From Mycolicibacterium alvei (GTDB lineage Bacteria; Actinomycetota; Actinomycetes; Mycobacteriales; Mycobacteriaceae), in NCBI RefSeq assembly GCF_010727325.1, contig NZ_AP022565.1:1860001-1924000 (forward strand): a stretch of 64,000 nucleotides of DNA, written 5' to 3'. A model generated the notes under the pieces. It was not told where the DNA came from. It made no database searches and saw nothing but the letters and a program-made list of their open reading frames with translations. The position numbers and the translations under genes are program-made. Shown here one piece after another: positions 1 to 9,685 of this stretch. Every line of letters begins with the position of its first letter. Within the stretch, counting starts at the first letter, position 1.

Positions 1-1
1 G

Positions 2-1216
2 GGGGTGGCACCCGACCATCCGAAGATCAAGTCGATCAGCGCGCAGTTCGACAAGATCGCGGCCGATCCCCGGTTCCGGTTCTTCGGCAACATCAAGGTC
101 GGCGAGCACGTCACGCCGGCCGAGTTGGCACAACGCTACGACTCGGTGGTCTATGCCATCGGTGCACAGTCCGACCGGGCCCTGCACATTCCCGGGGAGG
201 AGTTGCCCGGCAGTGTGGCCGCGGTGGATTTCGTCGGCTGGTACAACGCCCATCCGCATTTCACCGGTATGGCACCCAATCTGGCGGGCGGGCGGGCGGT
301 GGTGGTCGGTAACGGCAACGTCGCCCTCGATGTGGCTCGCATCCTGGTCAGCGACCCACAAGCCCTGGCCAACACCGACATCGCCGAACACGCGCTGGCC
401 TCGCTGGACACCCGCGGGGTGGAAGAGGTGGTCGTGATCGGACGCCGCGGGCCGTTGCAGGCGACGTTCACGACACTGGAACTGCGCGAACTGGGCGACA
501 TGGAGGGGCTGGGAGACGTCGACGTCATCCTCGACCCGGCCGATTTCGCGGACATCACCGACGACGATCTCGAAGCCGCGGGTAAGACCGTCAAACAGAA
601 CATCAAGGCGCTGCGCAAGTACATCGACCAGCCGCCCCAAGAAACCAAGCGGCGCATCGTGTTCCGCTTCTGCACCTCCCCCATCGAATTGCGCGGTGAG
701 GATCGGGTCGAGTCGATTGTGCTGGGCCGCAACCAGCTTGTCCGCGATGAGGACGGGCGCATGGCGGCCAAGGACACCGGGGAACGCGAGGAGCTGCCGG
801 TCCAGCTGGTGGTGCGGGCGGTCGGCTACCGCGGCGTACCCACGCCGGGGCTTCCGTTCGACGAACGCTCCGGCACGATCCCGCACACCGACGGGCGCAT
901 CGACGGCAGCCGCAACGAATACGTGGTGGGTTGGATCAAGCGGGGACCCTCCGGCGTGATCGGCAGCAATAAGAAAGACTCGCAGGACACCGTCGATACC
1001 CTGCTCGGCGATCTTCGGGCCGGCGGAATTGAAGAGCGAGGCCCCGAATACGCCAACGAACTGGCCGAGTGGCTGCTGGAACACCAGCCCGCCCTCGTCA
1101 CCAACGCACACTGGCAGCTGATCGATGCGCACGAGCGGGCCGCCGGCGAGTCGGTCGGGCGGCCTCGCGTCAAGCTGGCGAGTGTGGCCGAACTGCTGCG
1201 GGTCGGCCACGCCTGA
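2..1216 (+). CDS. fprA: NADPH-ferredoxin/adrenodoxin-type reductase FprA (5' end outside window)
   Basis: C-terminal part of an FprA-type flavoprotein that passes electrons from NADPH to ferredoxins through FAD. The frame is open to the left edge. The first visible residues (APDHPKIK) lie inside the FAD domain in this family, so roughly 50 N-terminal residues including the first GxGxxG are missing. The NADP-binding stretch VVVGNGNVALDVARIL and the following GRRGP are intact, as are the FAD-contacting GWIKRGPSGVIGSNKKD segment and the family C-terminus ending in RPRVKLASVAELL. The stop codon directly abuts the stop of the converging gene. Confidence 0.93.
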   Translation, partial: GVAPDHPKIKSISAQFDKIAADPRFRFFGNIKVGEHVTPAELAQRYDSVVYAIGAQSDRALHIPGEELPGSVAAVDFVGWYNAHPHFTGMAPNLAGGRAVVVGNGNVALDVARILVSDPQALANTDIAEHALASLDTRGVEEVVVIGRRGPLQATFTTLELRELGDMEGLGDVDVILDPADFADITDDDLEAAGKTVKQNIKALRKYIDQPPQETKRRIVFRFCTSPIELRGEDRVESIVLGRNQLVRDEDGRMAAKDTGEREELPVQLVVRAVGYRGVPTPGLPFDERSGTIPHTDGRIDGSRNEYVVGWIKRGPSGVIGSNKKDSQDTVDTLLGDLRAGGIEERGPEYANELAEWLLEHQPALVTNAHWQLIDAHERAAGESVGRPRVKLASVAELLRVGHA

Positions 1217-1549
1217 TCAGGCCGGTGGCGGCTCCGCGGGCGCGAAGGCCCATTTGTCCGGATTGCCCGGCGAGTAGACGACGGGGAACAACGCGCCCAT
1301 GGCCGGCCAGTCGTTCACGTCGACGGCCATCCTCTGGTACACGACGTGCTCGCTGACGGTCGGCCCGGTGATGACGCCGGTGATCGTGACGTACTGCTCC
1401 CCCGTGACGTCCGGGCGCGGACTCACCCCGGTCACCAGCAACGTGCCGTGCGCCAGCTCACCGCGAATTCCCCGGTGCCGCATGATCCGTGGCGCCAGCA
1501 ACAGCACCAGCGCACCCACGAGCAAGAGAAGTATGCCGAATTCCCACAC
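1217..1549 (-). CDS. small membrane-anchored hypothetical protein
   Basis: About 110 residues. One N-terminal transmembrane helix ([18 protein letters not shown]) is followed by a short basic stretch and a compact soluble domain containing [21 protein letters not shown] and a proline-rich end. The layout resembles DUF3592-like proteins, but I cannot assign a family firmly. The start is uncertain: GTG at 1549 places the helix at the N-terminus, while GTG at 1570 would nearly touch the divergent hisN start at 1573. The gene converges on fprA with no spacer and is divergent from hisN. Confidence 0.6.
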   Translation of the reverse strand: MWEFGILLLLVGALVLLLAPRIMRHRGIRGELAHGTLLVTGVSPRPDVTGEQYVTITGVITGPTVSEHVVYQRMAVDVNDWPAMGALFPVVYSPGNPDKWAFAPAEPPPA

Positions 1550-1572
1550 CAGGCCATGGTAGGACTGCACGC

Positions 1573-2355
1573 ATGGGTAGCACCGCAGAAGACATGGCAT
1601 TGGCCCTCGACTTGGCCGATCAGGCCGATGCACTCACCATGGATCGCTTCGGCGCGCTCGATCTGCACATCGAGACCAAACCCGACCTGACCCCGGTCAC
1701 CGACGCCGACCGCGGAGCCGAGGAAGCACTGCGTGCCGCACTGGCAGCAGCCCGGCCCGACGACACGGTGTTCGGCGAAGAGTTCGGTGGGACAACGACA
1801 TTGACCGGACGTCAATGGGTGATCGATCCGATCGACGGAACCAAGAACTTCGTCCGTGGCGTTCCGGTGTGGTGCACCTTGATCGCGCTGCTCGAAGACG
1901 GTGTCCCGACCGTCGGCGTGGTGAGTGCACCGGCACTGGCCCGGAGATGGTGGGCGGGCCTGGGTCAGGGCGCGTTCGGTTCGTTCGCCGGGACGACCCG
2001 CAAACTGTCGGTGTCAGGCGTCGGCGACCTGGCATCGGCAAGCCTGTCCTACTCCGACCTGACCACCGGCTGGGACGACCGCCGGGACAGCTTCGTCGCG
2101 TTGACCGATGCGGTGTGGCGGGTGCGCGGCTACGGCGACTTCTGGTCGTACTGCATGGTCGCCGAGGGCGCGGTCGACATCGCCTGTGAGCCCGAGGTGA
2201 AGCTCTGGGACATCGCCCCGCTGGACATCCTCATCCGCGAGGCCGGCGGCACGTTCACCAGCATCGACGGGGCTCAGGGCCCGCACGGACGTAGCGCATT
2301 GGCCACCAATGGACTGCTGCACGAGGCGGTGCTGACCAGGCTGTCCGCCGGGTGA
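1573..2355 (+). CDS. hisN: histidinol-phosphatase / inositol-monophosphatase family
   Basis: 260-residue Mg-dependent phosphatase of the IMPase fold, the actinobacterial HisN type that dephosphorylates histidinol phosphate in histidine synthesis (Rv3137 position). Metal-site motifs are complete: [14 protein letters not shown] and, near the C-terminus, [18 protein letters not shown] 1573 is chosen because AGGA at 1561-1564 gives a ribosome site; the frame is open further upstream but that part lies on the divergent gene. An IMPase with another sugar-phosphate substrate cannot be excluded from sequence. Confidence 0.88.
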   Translation: MGSTAEDMALALDLADQADALTMDRFGALDLHIETKPDLTPVTDADRGAEEALRAALAAARPDDTVFGEEFGGTTTLTGRQWVIDPIDGTKNFVRGVPVWCTLIALLEDGVPTVGVVSAPALARRWWAGLGQGAFGSFAGTTRKLSVSGVGDLASASLSYSDLTTGWDDRRDSFVALTDAVWRVRGYGDFWSYCMVAEGAVDIACEPEVKLWDIAPLDILIREAGGTFTSIDGAQGPHGRSALATNGLLHEAVLTRLSAG

Positions 2356-2392
2356 ACGGGCCTCGTCACGAGGTGTGAAGTTGGTAACAGAT

Positions 2393-2422
2393 GCCATACC
2401 TTACTCCGGAGTAAGATACGGT
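2393..2422. promoter_or_regulatory. palindromic operator upstream of fadE24
   Basis: The core TTACTCCGGAGTAA (2401-2414) is a perfect 14-bp palindrome. Symmetry extends to 15-base half-sites with 12 of 15 positions matching. It overlaps a possible -10 hexamer TACCTT (2397-2402) and lies 36 bp before the fadE24 ATG. The form suits a TetR-family repressor of fatty-acid oxidation; which protein binds it is not visible. Confidence 0.7.
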
Positions 2423-2457
2423 CAGATGCGTCGCCACGACCAGCAGAGGCAGCCGAC

Positions 2458-3855
2458 ATGACCAACACCCTGCCGTCCAAGAACGGCACCCCCTCCCGTC
2501 CCTCCAGCTCCGGCCGGCACAGTGCGGTTGGACTGCACAAGCACAAGCGCACAGCGACCGACATCGGGCTGGCGCTGATCACGCCCCTCGTCGGCCAGGA
2601 ATTCCTGGACCGCTACGGCCTGCGCGATCCGCTCAACCGCGGTCTGAAATACGGTGTCAAACAAGCGTTTTCGACCCTCGGCTCGGCCACCCGGCAATTC
2701 CAGAAGGTCCAGGGCCTGGGCAAGGCGCCGACCCGACTGAAGGCCAGCGGGGCCGACTACTTCGACCTGACCCCCGACGAAGACCAGCAGATGATCGTCG
2801 AGACGGTCCGGGAGTTCTCCGCGGAGATCCTGCGACCGGCCGCGCATGACGCCGACGAGGCTGCGGCCTACCCGGCGGACCTGATCGCCAAGGCCGCCGA
2901 ACTGGGTATCACCGCGGTCAACGTGCCCGAAGACTTCGACGGCATCGCCGAGCACCGCAGCACCGTCACCAATGCGCTCGTCGCGGAGGCGCTGGCCTAC
3001 GGCGACATGGGTCTGGCCCTGCCGATCCTGGCCCCCGGCGGCGTCGCCTCGGCGCTGACCCACTGGGGCAGCGCCGACCAGCAGGCCACCTACCTCAAGG
3101 ACTTCGCCGGCGACAACGTGCCACAGGCCTGCGTGGCGATCGCCGAACCGCATGCCTTGTTCGACCCCACCGCACTCAGGACCACCGCGGTCCGCACCCC
3201 GGGCGGCTACCGGTTGTCCGGCGTCAAGTCGCTGGTGCCGGCCGCCGCCGATGCCGAATTGTTCATCGTGGCAGCGCAATTGAACGGTAAGCCGGCGATG
3301 TTCATCGTCGAGTCCTCGTCACCGGGGCTCACCGTCAAGGCTGATCCGAGCATGGGCATCCGTGCGGCCGCCCTCGGTCAGATCGAGCTCGACAACGTGG
3401 CGGTGCCGCTGGGCAACCGTCTCGGCGAGGACGGCGCGACAGATCAGGACTACAGCGAGGCGATCGCCCTGTCCCGGCTGGGCTGGGCCGCGCTGGCCGT
3501 CGGCACCTCACATGCGGTGCTCGACTACGTCATCCCCTACATCAAGGAACGCACGGCCTTCGGCGAGCCGATCGCCCACCGCCAGTCGGTGGCGTTCATG
3601 ACCGCCAACATCGCCATCGAACTCGACGGCCTGCGGCTCATCACCTGGCGCGGCGCCGCCCGCGCCGAGCAGGGGCTGCCGTTCGCCCGCGAGGCGGCAC
3701 TGGCCCGCAAGCTCGGCACCGACAAGGGCATGCAGATCGGTCTGGACGGTGTGCAGCTGCTGGGCGGTCACGGTTACACCAAGGAACACCCGGTCGAGCG
3801 CTGGTACCGCGACCTGCGGGCCATCGGCGTCGCCGAGGGTGTCGTAGTCATCTGA
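2458..3855 (+). CDS. fadE24: acyl-CoA dehydrogenase FadE24
   Basis: 465-residue acyl-CoA dehydrogenase, FAD-dependent alpha,beta-oxidation of acyl-CoA. A basic, low-complexity N-terminal extension of about 95 residues precedes the catalytic fold, which begins near LTPDEDQQMIVETVREF. The usual middle beta-domain and the C-terminal helical domain (LLGGHGYTKEHPVERWYRDLR) follow. The family base position reads AEG rather than EGT, so activity may differ from a standard FadE. fadE23 starts 38 bp downstream, so the two are probably one operon; the paired order equals Rv3139-Rv3140. The operator at 2393-2422 implies repression relieved by a lipid signal. Confidence 0.9.
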   Translation: MTNTLPSKNGTPSRPSSSGRHSAVGLHKHKRTATDIGLALITPLVGQEFLDRYGLRDPLNRGLKYGVKQAFSTLGSATRQFQKVQGLGKAPTRLKASGADYFDLTPDEDQQMIVETVREFSAEILRPAAHDADEAAAYPADLIAKAAELGITAVNVPEDFDGIAEHRSTVTNALVAEALAYGDMGLALPILAPGGVASALTHWGSADQQATYLKDFAGDNVPQACVAIAEPHALFDPTALRTTAVRTPGGYRLSGVKSLVPAAADAELFIVAAQLNGKPAMFIVESSSPGLTVKADPSMGIRAAALGQIELDNVAVPLGNRLGEDGATDQDYSEAIALSRLGWAALAVGTSHAVLDYVIPYIKERTAFGEPIAHRQSVAFMTANIAIELDGLRLITWRGAARAEQGLPFAREAALARKLGTDKGMQIGLDGVQLLGGHGYTKEHPVERWYRDLRAIGVAEGVVVI

Positions 3856-3893
3856 CCCGGCGTCATTCCTTTTCCTGAGCTGAAAGACTAATC

Positions 3894-5114
3894 ATGGCAA
3901 TCAATCTGGAAATGCCCCGCAAGCTCCAGGCGGTCATCGACAAGGGCCACCAGGGCGCCGCCGAGATGCTTCGCCCGATCTCGCGCAAGTACGACCTCGC
4001 CGAGCACGCCTACCCCGTCGAGCTGGACACGCTGGCCACGCTCTTCGAAGGCATGTCGGCAGCCAAGACGATCTCGTTCGCGGGTGCCGATGCGTTCCGC
4101 GACGACGCCAACGCCAAGGGCGACAAGACCACCGTCAACGGTGCCAACATGTCCGCGCTGCTCAACGCACTGGAGGTCAGCTGGGGCGATGTCGCCCTGC
4201 TGCTGTCGGTGCCGCGCCAGGGCCTGGGCAACGCCGCCATCTCCTCGGTGGCCACCCCTGAACAACTCGACCGTCTGGGCAAGGACGTGTGGGCCGCAAT
4301 GGCCATCACTGAGCCGTCATTCGGGTCCGATTCGGCGGCGGTGAGCACGACCGCGGTGCTCGACGGCGACGAGTATGTGATCAACGGTGAGAAGATCTTC
4401 GTCACCGCGGGTTCGCGGGCCACCCACATCGTGGTGTGGGCGACTCTGGACAAGTCGTTGGGCCGGGCGGCCATCAAGTCGTTCATCGTGCCGCGCGAGC
4501 ATCCCGGGGTCACCGTCGAGCGTCTCGAACACAAGTTGGGTATCAAGGCATCCGACACCGCGGTGATCCGCTTCGAGAACGCCCGCATCCCCAAGGACAA
4601 CCTCCTGGGCGACCCGGAGATCCACGTGGACAAGGGTTTTGCCGGGGTCATGGAGACCTTCGACAACACCCGGCCGATCGTGGCGGCCATGGCCGTCGGT
4701 ATCGCCCGCGCCGCTCTGGAGGACCTGCGCGCGATCCTCACCGACGCCGGCATCGAGATCTCCTACGACAAGCCCGCCCACGCCCAGAGCGCCGCGGCCG
4801 CGGAGTTCCTGCGCATGGAGGCCGACTGGGAGTCCGGCTACCTGTTGACCGTCCGCTCGGCCTGGCAGGCCGACAACAGGATCCCCAACTCCAAGGAAGC
4901 CTCGATGGGTAAGGCCAAGGCCGCCCGGGTGGCCAGCGACATCACCCTCAAGGCCGTCGAAATGGCCGGCACCACCGGCTATTCCGAGCAGACCCTGCTG
5001 GAGAAGTGGGCCCGCGATTCAAAGATCCTCGACATCTTCGAAGGCACCCAGCAGATTCAGCAACTGGTGGTTGCCCGCCGCCTGCTGGGTCTGTCCTCGG
5101 CTGAATTGAAGTAG
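3894..5114 (+). CDS. fadE23: acyl-CoA dehydrogenase FadE23
   Basis: 406-residue acyl-CoA dehydrogenase. Visible landmarks are the FAD-site stretch AMAITEPSFGSDSAAVSTTA, the FVTAGSRATHIVVWAT strand, and the C-terminal base region ILDIFEGTQQIQQLVVARRLLG with the normal EGT glutamate. It follows fadE24 and has no other promoter obvious in the 38-bp gap. FadE23/FadE24 may form a heteromeric dehydrogenase as other mycobacterial FadE pairs do; that is inference from adjacency and the non-standard base region of FadE24. Confidence 0.9.
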   Translation: MAINLEMPRKLQAVIDKGHQGAAEMLRPISRKYDLAEHAYPVELDTLATLFEGMSAAKTISFAGADAFRDDANAKGDKTTVNGANMSALLNALEVSWGDVALLLSVPRQGLGNAAISSVATPEQLDRLGKDVWAAMAITEPSFGSDSAAVSTTAVLDGDEYVINGEKIFVTAGSRATHIVVWATLDKSLGRAAIKSFIVPREHPGVTVERLEHKLGIKASDTAVIRFENARIPKDNLLGDPEIHVDKGFAGVMETFDNTRPIVAAMAVGIARAALEDLRAILTDAGIEISYDKPAHAQSAAAAEFLRMEADWESGYLLTVRSAWQADNRIPNSKEASMGKAKAARVASDITLKAVEMAGTTGYSEQTLLEKWARDSKILDIFEGTQQIQQLVVARRLLGLSSAELK

Positions 5115-5173
5115 TCGCATATTCAGCCGGTTCTCCCGGCGAGCAGACGCCCCGGATCGGGCGCGCACCCACA

Positions 5174-5222
5174 GATAGCGAAATCGCCCAGAACACCAAG
5201 TGTTCTGGGCGATCTCGTTATC
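5174..5222. terminator. bidirectional hairpin terminator between fadE23 and Ag85 gene
   Basis: Two 23-base arms (5174-5196 and 5200-5222) around a 3-base CAA loop. The inner 14 bp, ATCGCCCAGAACAC against its complement, are perfect, and the outer part has one G-U pair and one A-C mismatch. No T-tract follows on either strand, as is usual in mycobacteria. It sits in the 122-bp gap between convergent genes and can serve both. Confidence 0.85.
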
Positions 5223-5236
5223 GCGTGTTGTTCGGC

Positions 5237-6646
<1,410 letters not shown>

Positions 6647-6647
6647 C

Positions 6648-6674
6648 CATACTAAAAAGTATGGTAACTTTCGG
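6648..6674 (+). promoter_or_regulatory. catabolic promoter/operator copy 1
   Basis: 27-base element sharing 18 positions with 8537-8563, including AAAAAGTA and ACTTTC blocks at the same spacing. It contains the palindrome CCATACT-AAAA-AGTATGG (6647-6664) and a -10-like TATGGT (6660-6665) aligned with TAAAGT of copy 2. It ends three bases before the ATG at 6677, so the transcript would have almost no leader. Confidence 0.6.
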
Positions 6675-6676
6675 CC

Positions 6677-7843
6677 ATGACCTCGCCCCCCACCACGGAC
6701 TGTGTCATCACCGCCGAATTCGTCGCCCGCCTGGCCGAGCGGGCCGGCGAAGCCGAGGAGCTACGACGGCTTCCCGACGCGACAGTGACCGACCTCGTCG
6801 ACTCCCGCTTCACCGAACTGCTGGTTCCCGCCCGCTACGGCGGTCAGCAGGCCGATTTCCCGGCGATCCTGGATCCGGTACGCCGGATGGCCCACGGGTG
6901 CACGTCGAGCGCCTGGACCATCGGCTTCCTGGCCCTGCACAACTGGATGCTGTCGCTGTTCGGCGAGCAGGCCCAGGAGGAGGCATTCGCGAGCCGCCCG
7001 TTCCTGGCACCGGCCCCACTGGCACCGACCGGGCGCGGCCTGCCCGCCGATGGCGGTGTGCGCCTGAGCGGCAGGTGGTCGTGGGCCACCGGCGTCATGC
7101 ACGGGAACTGGATCATCGTGGCCGCACTGTGCGGACCCGACGATGCGTTGTACCCGGCGCTGGCGCTGCTGCCCATCAGCGATGTGACCGTGGCCGACGT
7201 GTGGCACACCGACGGCATGCGAGCCACCGGTTCCAACGACGCCATCGCCACCGACGTCTTCGTCCCGGAGCACCGGCTGGTGAAAGTGCTCGACATCTAT
7301 TCCGGTACCGCGCCGGGCGCCGGGTTGCACGACAGCAGCACCTACCGCTGGCCGATGGTGCCCGCGCTGGCCCTGCTGGCGGCGATGCCCGCCCTCGGCA
7401 GCGCCGAGCGGGTCACCGAGATCTACGCGCAGCGCCTCGGCGAGCGGGTGCTGCCCTACGAAGGCGTCATGCAGAAGGACAAGCCGATCGCTCAGGCGCA
7501 TCTGGCCGGGGCCCAGGTACGGGTGCGCGCGTTGCGCGCCCTGCTCGCCGACACCGTCGGTGAGATCGAGGCCATCGTTGGGTCCGGTGACCCGGTGGAC
7601 AAGCCGGTGCGCGCACAGGCCCGGCTGGCGGCGGCGCACATCGTCGCCGAATCCAAGGCGGTGATCGCCGATCTGATGGGCGCGGGCGGCGCGAGCATCC
7701 ATTTTCTGTCCAGCCCGTTGCAGCGGTTCAAGCGCGATGTCGACGTGTTGTCCGGCCACGTGGTGTTCGACTACGACACCAGCCGCGAGTTGGCCGGTGC
7801 GCTGACGCTGGGGATGAAGATCCCCCGTACCTCCATGATCTGA
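6677..7843 (+). CDS. flavin-dependent monooxygenase, HsaA/HpaB-like (acyl-CoA dehydrogenase fold)
   Basis: 388 residues with the acyl-CoA dehydrogenase fold, but lacking the EGT base motif. It has the traits of two-component flavin monooxygenases: GCTSSAWTIGFLALHNWML in the N-terminal half, SGRWSWATGVMHGNWIIV and the C-terminal type-2 domain with FKRDVDVLSGHVVFDYD. Such enzymes hydroxylate phenolic rings using reduced FMN/FAD supplied by a separate reductase; the next gene is a flavoprotein that could supply it. First gene of the catabolic cluster, behind promoter copy 1. The substrate is unknown; an oxidase or dehydrogenase role remains possible. Confidence 0.75.
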   Translation: MTSPPTTDCVITAEFVARLAERAGEAEELRRLPDATVTDLVDSRFTELLVPARYGGQQADFPAILDPVRRMAHGCTSSAWTIGFLALHNWMLSLFGEQAQEEAFASRPFLAPAPLAPTGRGLPADGGVRLSGRWSWATGVMHGNWIIVAALCGPDDALYPALALLPISDVTVADVWHTDGMRATGSNDAIATDVFVPEHRLVKVLDIYSGTAPGAGLHDSSTYRWPMVPALALLAAMPALGSAERVTEIYAQRLGERVLPYEGVMQKDKPIAQAHLAGAQVRVRALRALLADTVGEIEAIVGSGDPVDKPVRAQARLAAAHIVAESKAVIADLMGAGGASIHFLSSPLQRFKRDVDVLSGHVVFDYDTSRELAGALTLGMKIPRTSMI

Positions 7844-7869
7844 GCGAGCTGATCTGACGGAAGAGATTG

Positions 7870-8493
7870 ATGAAGACTCTGTGGATCGAGGCCAGCCCAA
7901 AGGGGGACGACGCGTTGTCCTCGCAACTGGCGCAGGCCTATCTGGATGCTGCCGACACGGTAGGCGGCGTGGAACGCCTGTCAGTGTGGGACGACGATGT
8001 ACTACGGTTCGGCCGGGATGCGGCGATCGCGAAATTCGCGCAGCTGTTCGGCGAGCCGATCACCGAGGACCAGCAGGCGGTGTGGCAGCAGGTGCTCGCC
8101 GAGATCGAGCGGGTACGTGGCTTCGACCGGCTAGTGGTGTCCTCCCCCATGTGGAATTGGCACGTGCCACATGCCCTCAAGGCCTGGATCGACATCATCG
8201 TGCAGCCGGTGGCCAGCTTCACCCTCAACGAACGTGGTGAACACGTGGGCACTCTCGGTGAGGGAAAACCGTTGCAGCTCATCCTGACCCGCAGCAGCGC
8301 GTACGACGGCCGCCACCCTGAACTGCAGGATTTCCAGAAGCCGTATCTGGAGTACGTGTTCGGGATGCTCGGGTACCGCGTCGACACCCTGGTGGTGGAA
8401 CCCACCACACGATGGACACCGGCCGAGCGGGAACGGATGCGCACAGAGGCAGTCGCCCGGGCACGCGCGGCAGCGGGCGCCTCCGGAGCTTGA
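7870..8493 (+). CDS. FMN-dependent NAD(P)H oxidoreductase, AzoR/flavodoxin-like
   Basis: 207-residue flavodoxin-fold oxidoreductase like FMN-dependent azoreductase/NAD(P)H quinone reductase. Visible motifs: N-terminal KTLWIEASPKGDDALSSQLA (phosphate loop), SSPMWNWHVPHALKAWIDII for FMN binding and a C-terminal YLEYVFGMLGY segment. ATG 7870 is preferred over TTG 7867 because GGAAGAG (7859-7865) is well placed. It lies 26 bp after the monooxygenase gene and is the natural candidate for its flavin reductase or for reducing quinone products. Confidence 0.8.
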   Translation: MKTLWIEASPKGDDALSSQLAQAYLDAADTVGGVERLSVWDDDVLRFGRDAAIAKFAQLFGEPITEDQQAVWQQVLAEIERVRGFDRLVVSSPMWNWHVPHALKAWIDIIVQPVASFTLNERGEHVGTLGEGKPLQLILTRSSAYDGRHPELQDFQKPYLEYVFGMLGYRVDTLVVEPTTRWTPAERERMRTEAVARARAAAGASGA

Positions 8494-8536
8494 CCGGCCC
8501 GGCAGGATCCCGACCCTCAACCCCCTTGTCGCCAGC

Positions 8537-8563
8537 GGTAACAAAAAGTAAAGTCACTTTCAG
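8537..8563 (+). promoter_or_regulatory. catabolic promoter/operator copy 2
   Basis: Second copy of the 27-base element at 6648-6674 (18 identical positions). It has a -10-like TAAAGT (8549-8554) inside the odd palindrome AAAGTCACTTT (8550-8560). The dioxygenase ATG is 31 bases further on with AGGAG at 8583-8587, so here the transcript has a short leader. Confidence 0.6.
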
Positions 8564-8593
8564 TTTTCATTCCGAACCGTTCAGGAGTCGAGC

Positions 8594-9685
8594 ATGGAAT
8601 CCTTCGTCCATCTGCGTAAAGGCAAGACCCCCAAACGGGTGCATGCCGATCTCGACGGCCTCAAGGACGACGAACTCGGTCGCGGCGGGTTCGTCGGCCG
8701 CACCGCCAACATGTACCGGCGCAATGACCCCACCGCCTACCGCACCGTCGGCCCGCTGCGCCCCACCGACGTGTTGTCCAGCGAGCTCAAGCCCAGCGAC
8801 GCCACCGATGCGCACGGCGGGCCGCTGCTGATGTTCTCCAACGCCGACTGCCAGGTGCTGCTGAGCCGGCGTACCGAGGAGATGCCGTTCTTCGTCCGCT
8901 ACGTCGACGGCGACCTGCTGCTGTTCGTGCACAAGGGATCGGGCCTGCTCGAAACCGAGTTCGGCCCGCTGCGCTACCGCGAGGGCGACTGGGTCTACAT
9001 CCCGAAGGCCTGCACGTTCCGCCAGGTGCCCGACAGTCAGAGCACGTGGCTGATGATCCAGGCCACCGACGATTTCCGGGTCCCGCCGGCCGGCACCCTG
9101 GGCCGGCACTTCCCGTTCGACCCGGCGCAGGTCACCATCCCCGAGCCCGCGCCGATCGACGACGATGGGCGGGAAGAGTACGAGGTGCGCCTGATACACG
9201 ATGGTGGCCCGACATCTCTTTTCTACCAACACAATCCCCTCGACGTGGAAGGCTGGCGGGGCGACAACTTCCCGTTCACCTTCAACATCGAGGACTACAC
9301 CGTCATCACCTCCGAGAGCGTGCACCTGCCACCGACCGTGCACCTCTTCATGCAGGCCACCGGCGTGTACGTGATGAACTTCCTGCCCAAGCCCGCCGAG
9401 AGTGTGCCCGGCACCGAGCGCACTCCCTGGTACCACCGCAATGTCGACTACGACGAGATCGCGTTCTTCCACGGCGGAACCCTCTACGGCATCCCGATGC
9501 CGCCCGGCCTGGTTTCCCATGCACCGCAGGGCGTTCACCACGGGGCGCCCGAGAAGGCGCGGGAACGCGCGCGCCGCAAATTCGACGATTACGACCGGGT
9601 CGACTGGTCGGTGATCGCCATCGACACCCGTCGTCGTCTCATCCCGTCCGCCGAAATCCTCGCCAACGATCTGGGGCAGCACTAA
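8594..9685 (+). CDS. homogentisate 1,2-dioxygenase-like cupin, ring-cleavage enzyme
   Basis: 363-residue Fe(II) dioxygenase of the homogentisate dioxygenase family. The iron region reads WYHRNVDYDE (His281, with Asp287 at the position of the usual Glu and Glu288 next to it) and SHAPQGVHHGAP (His309, His315/316). It is about 70 residues shorter than typical HgmA (around 430), mainly in the N-terminal half, so a related para-hydroquinone rather than homogentisate itself may be the substrate. No fumarylacetoacetase or maleylacetoacetate isomerase is nearby; the next gene is an alpha/beta hydrolase overlapping by one base (TAATG). Own promoter at 8537-8563. Confidence 0.8.
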   Translation: MESFVHLRKGKTPKRVHADLDGLKDDELGRGGFVGRTANMYRRNDPTAYRTVGPLRPTDVLSSELKPSDATDAHGGPLLMFSNADCQVLLSRRTEEMPFFVRYVDGDLLLFVHKGSGLLETEFGPLRYREGDWVYIPKACTFRQVPDSQSTWLMIQATDDFRVPPAGTLGRHFPFDPAQVTIPEPAPIDDDGREEYEVRLIHDGGPTSLFYQHNPLDVEGWRGDNFPFTFNIEDYTVITSESVHLPPTVHLFMQATGVYVMNFLPKPAESVPGTERTPWYHRNVDYDEIAFFHGGTLYGIPMPPGLVSHAPQGVHHGAPEKARERARRKFDDYDRVDWSVIAIDTRRRLIPSAEILANDLGQH

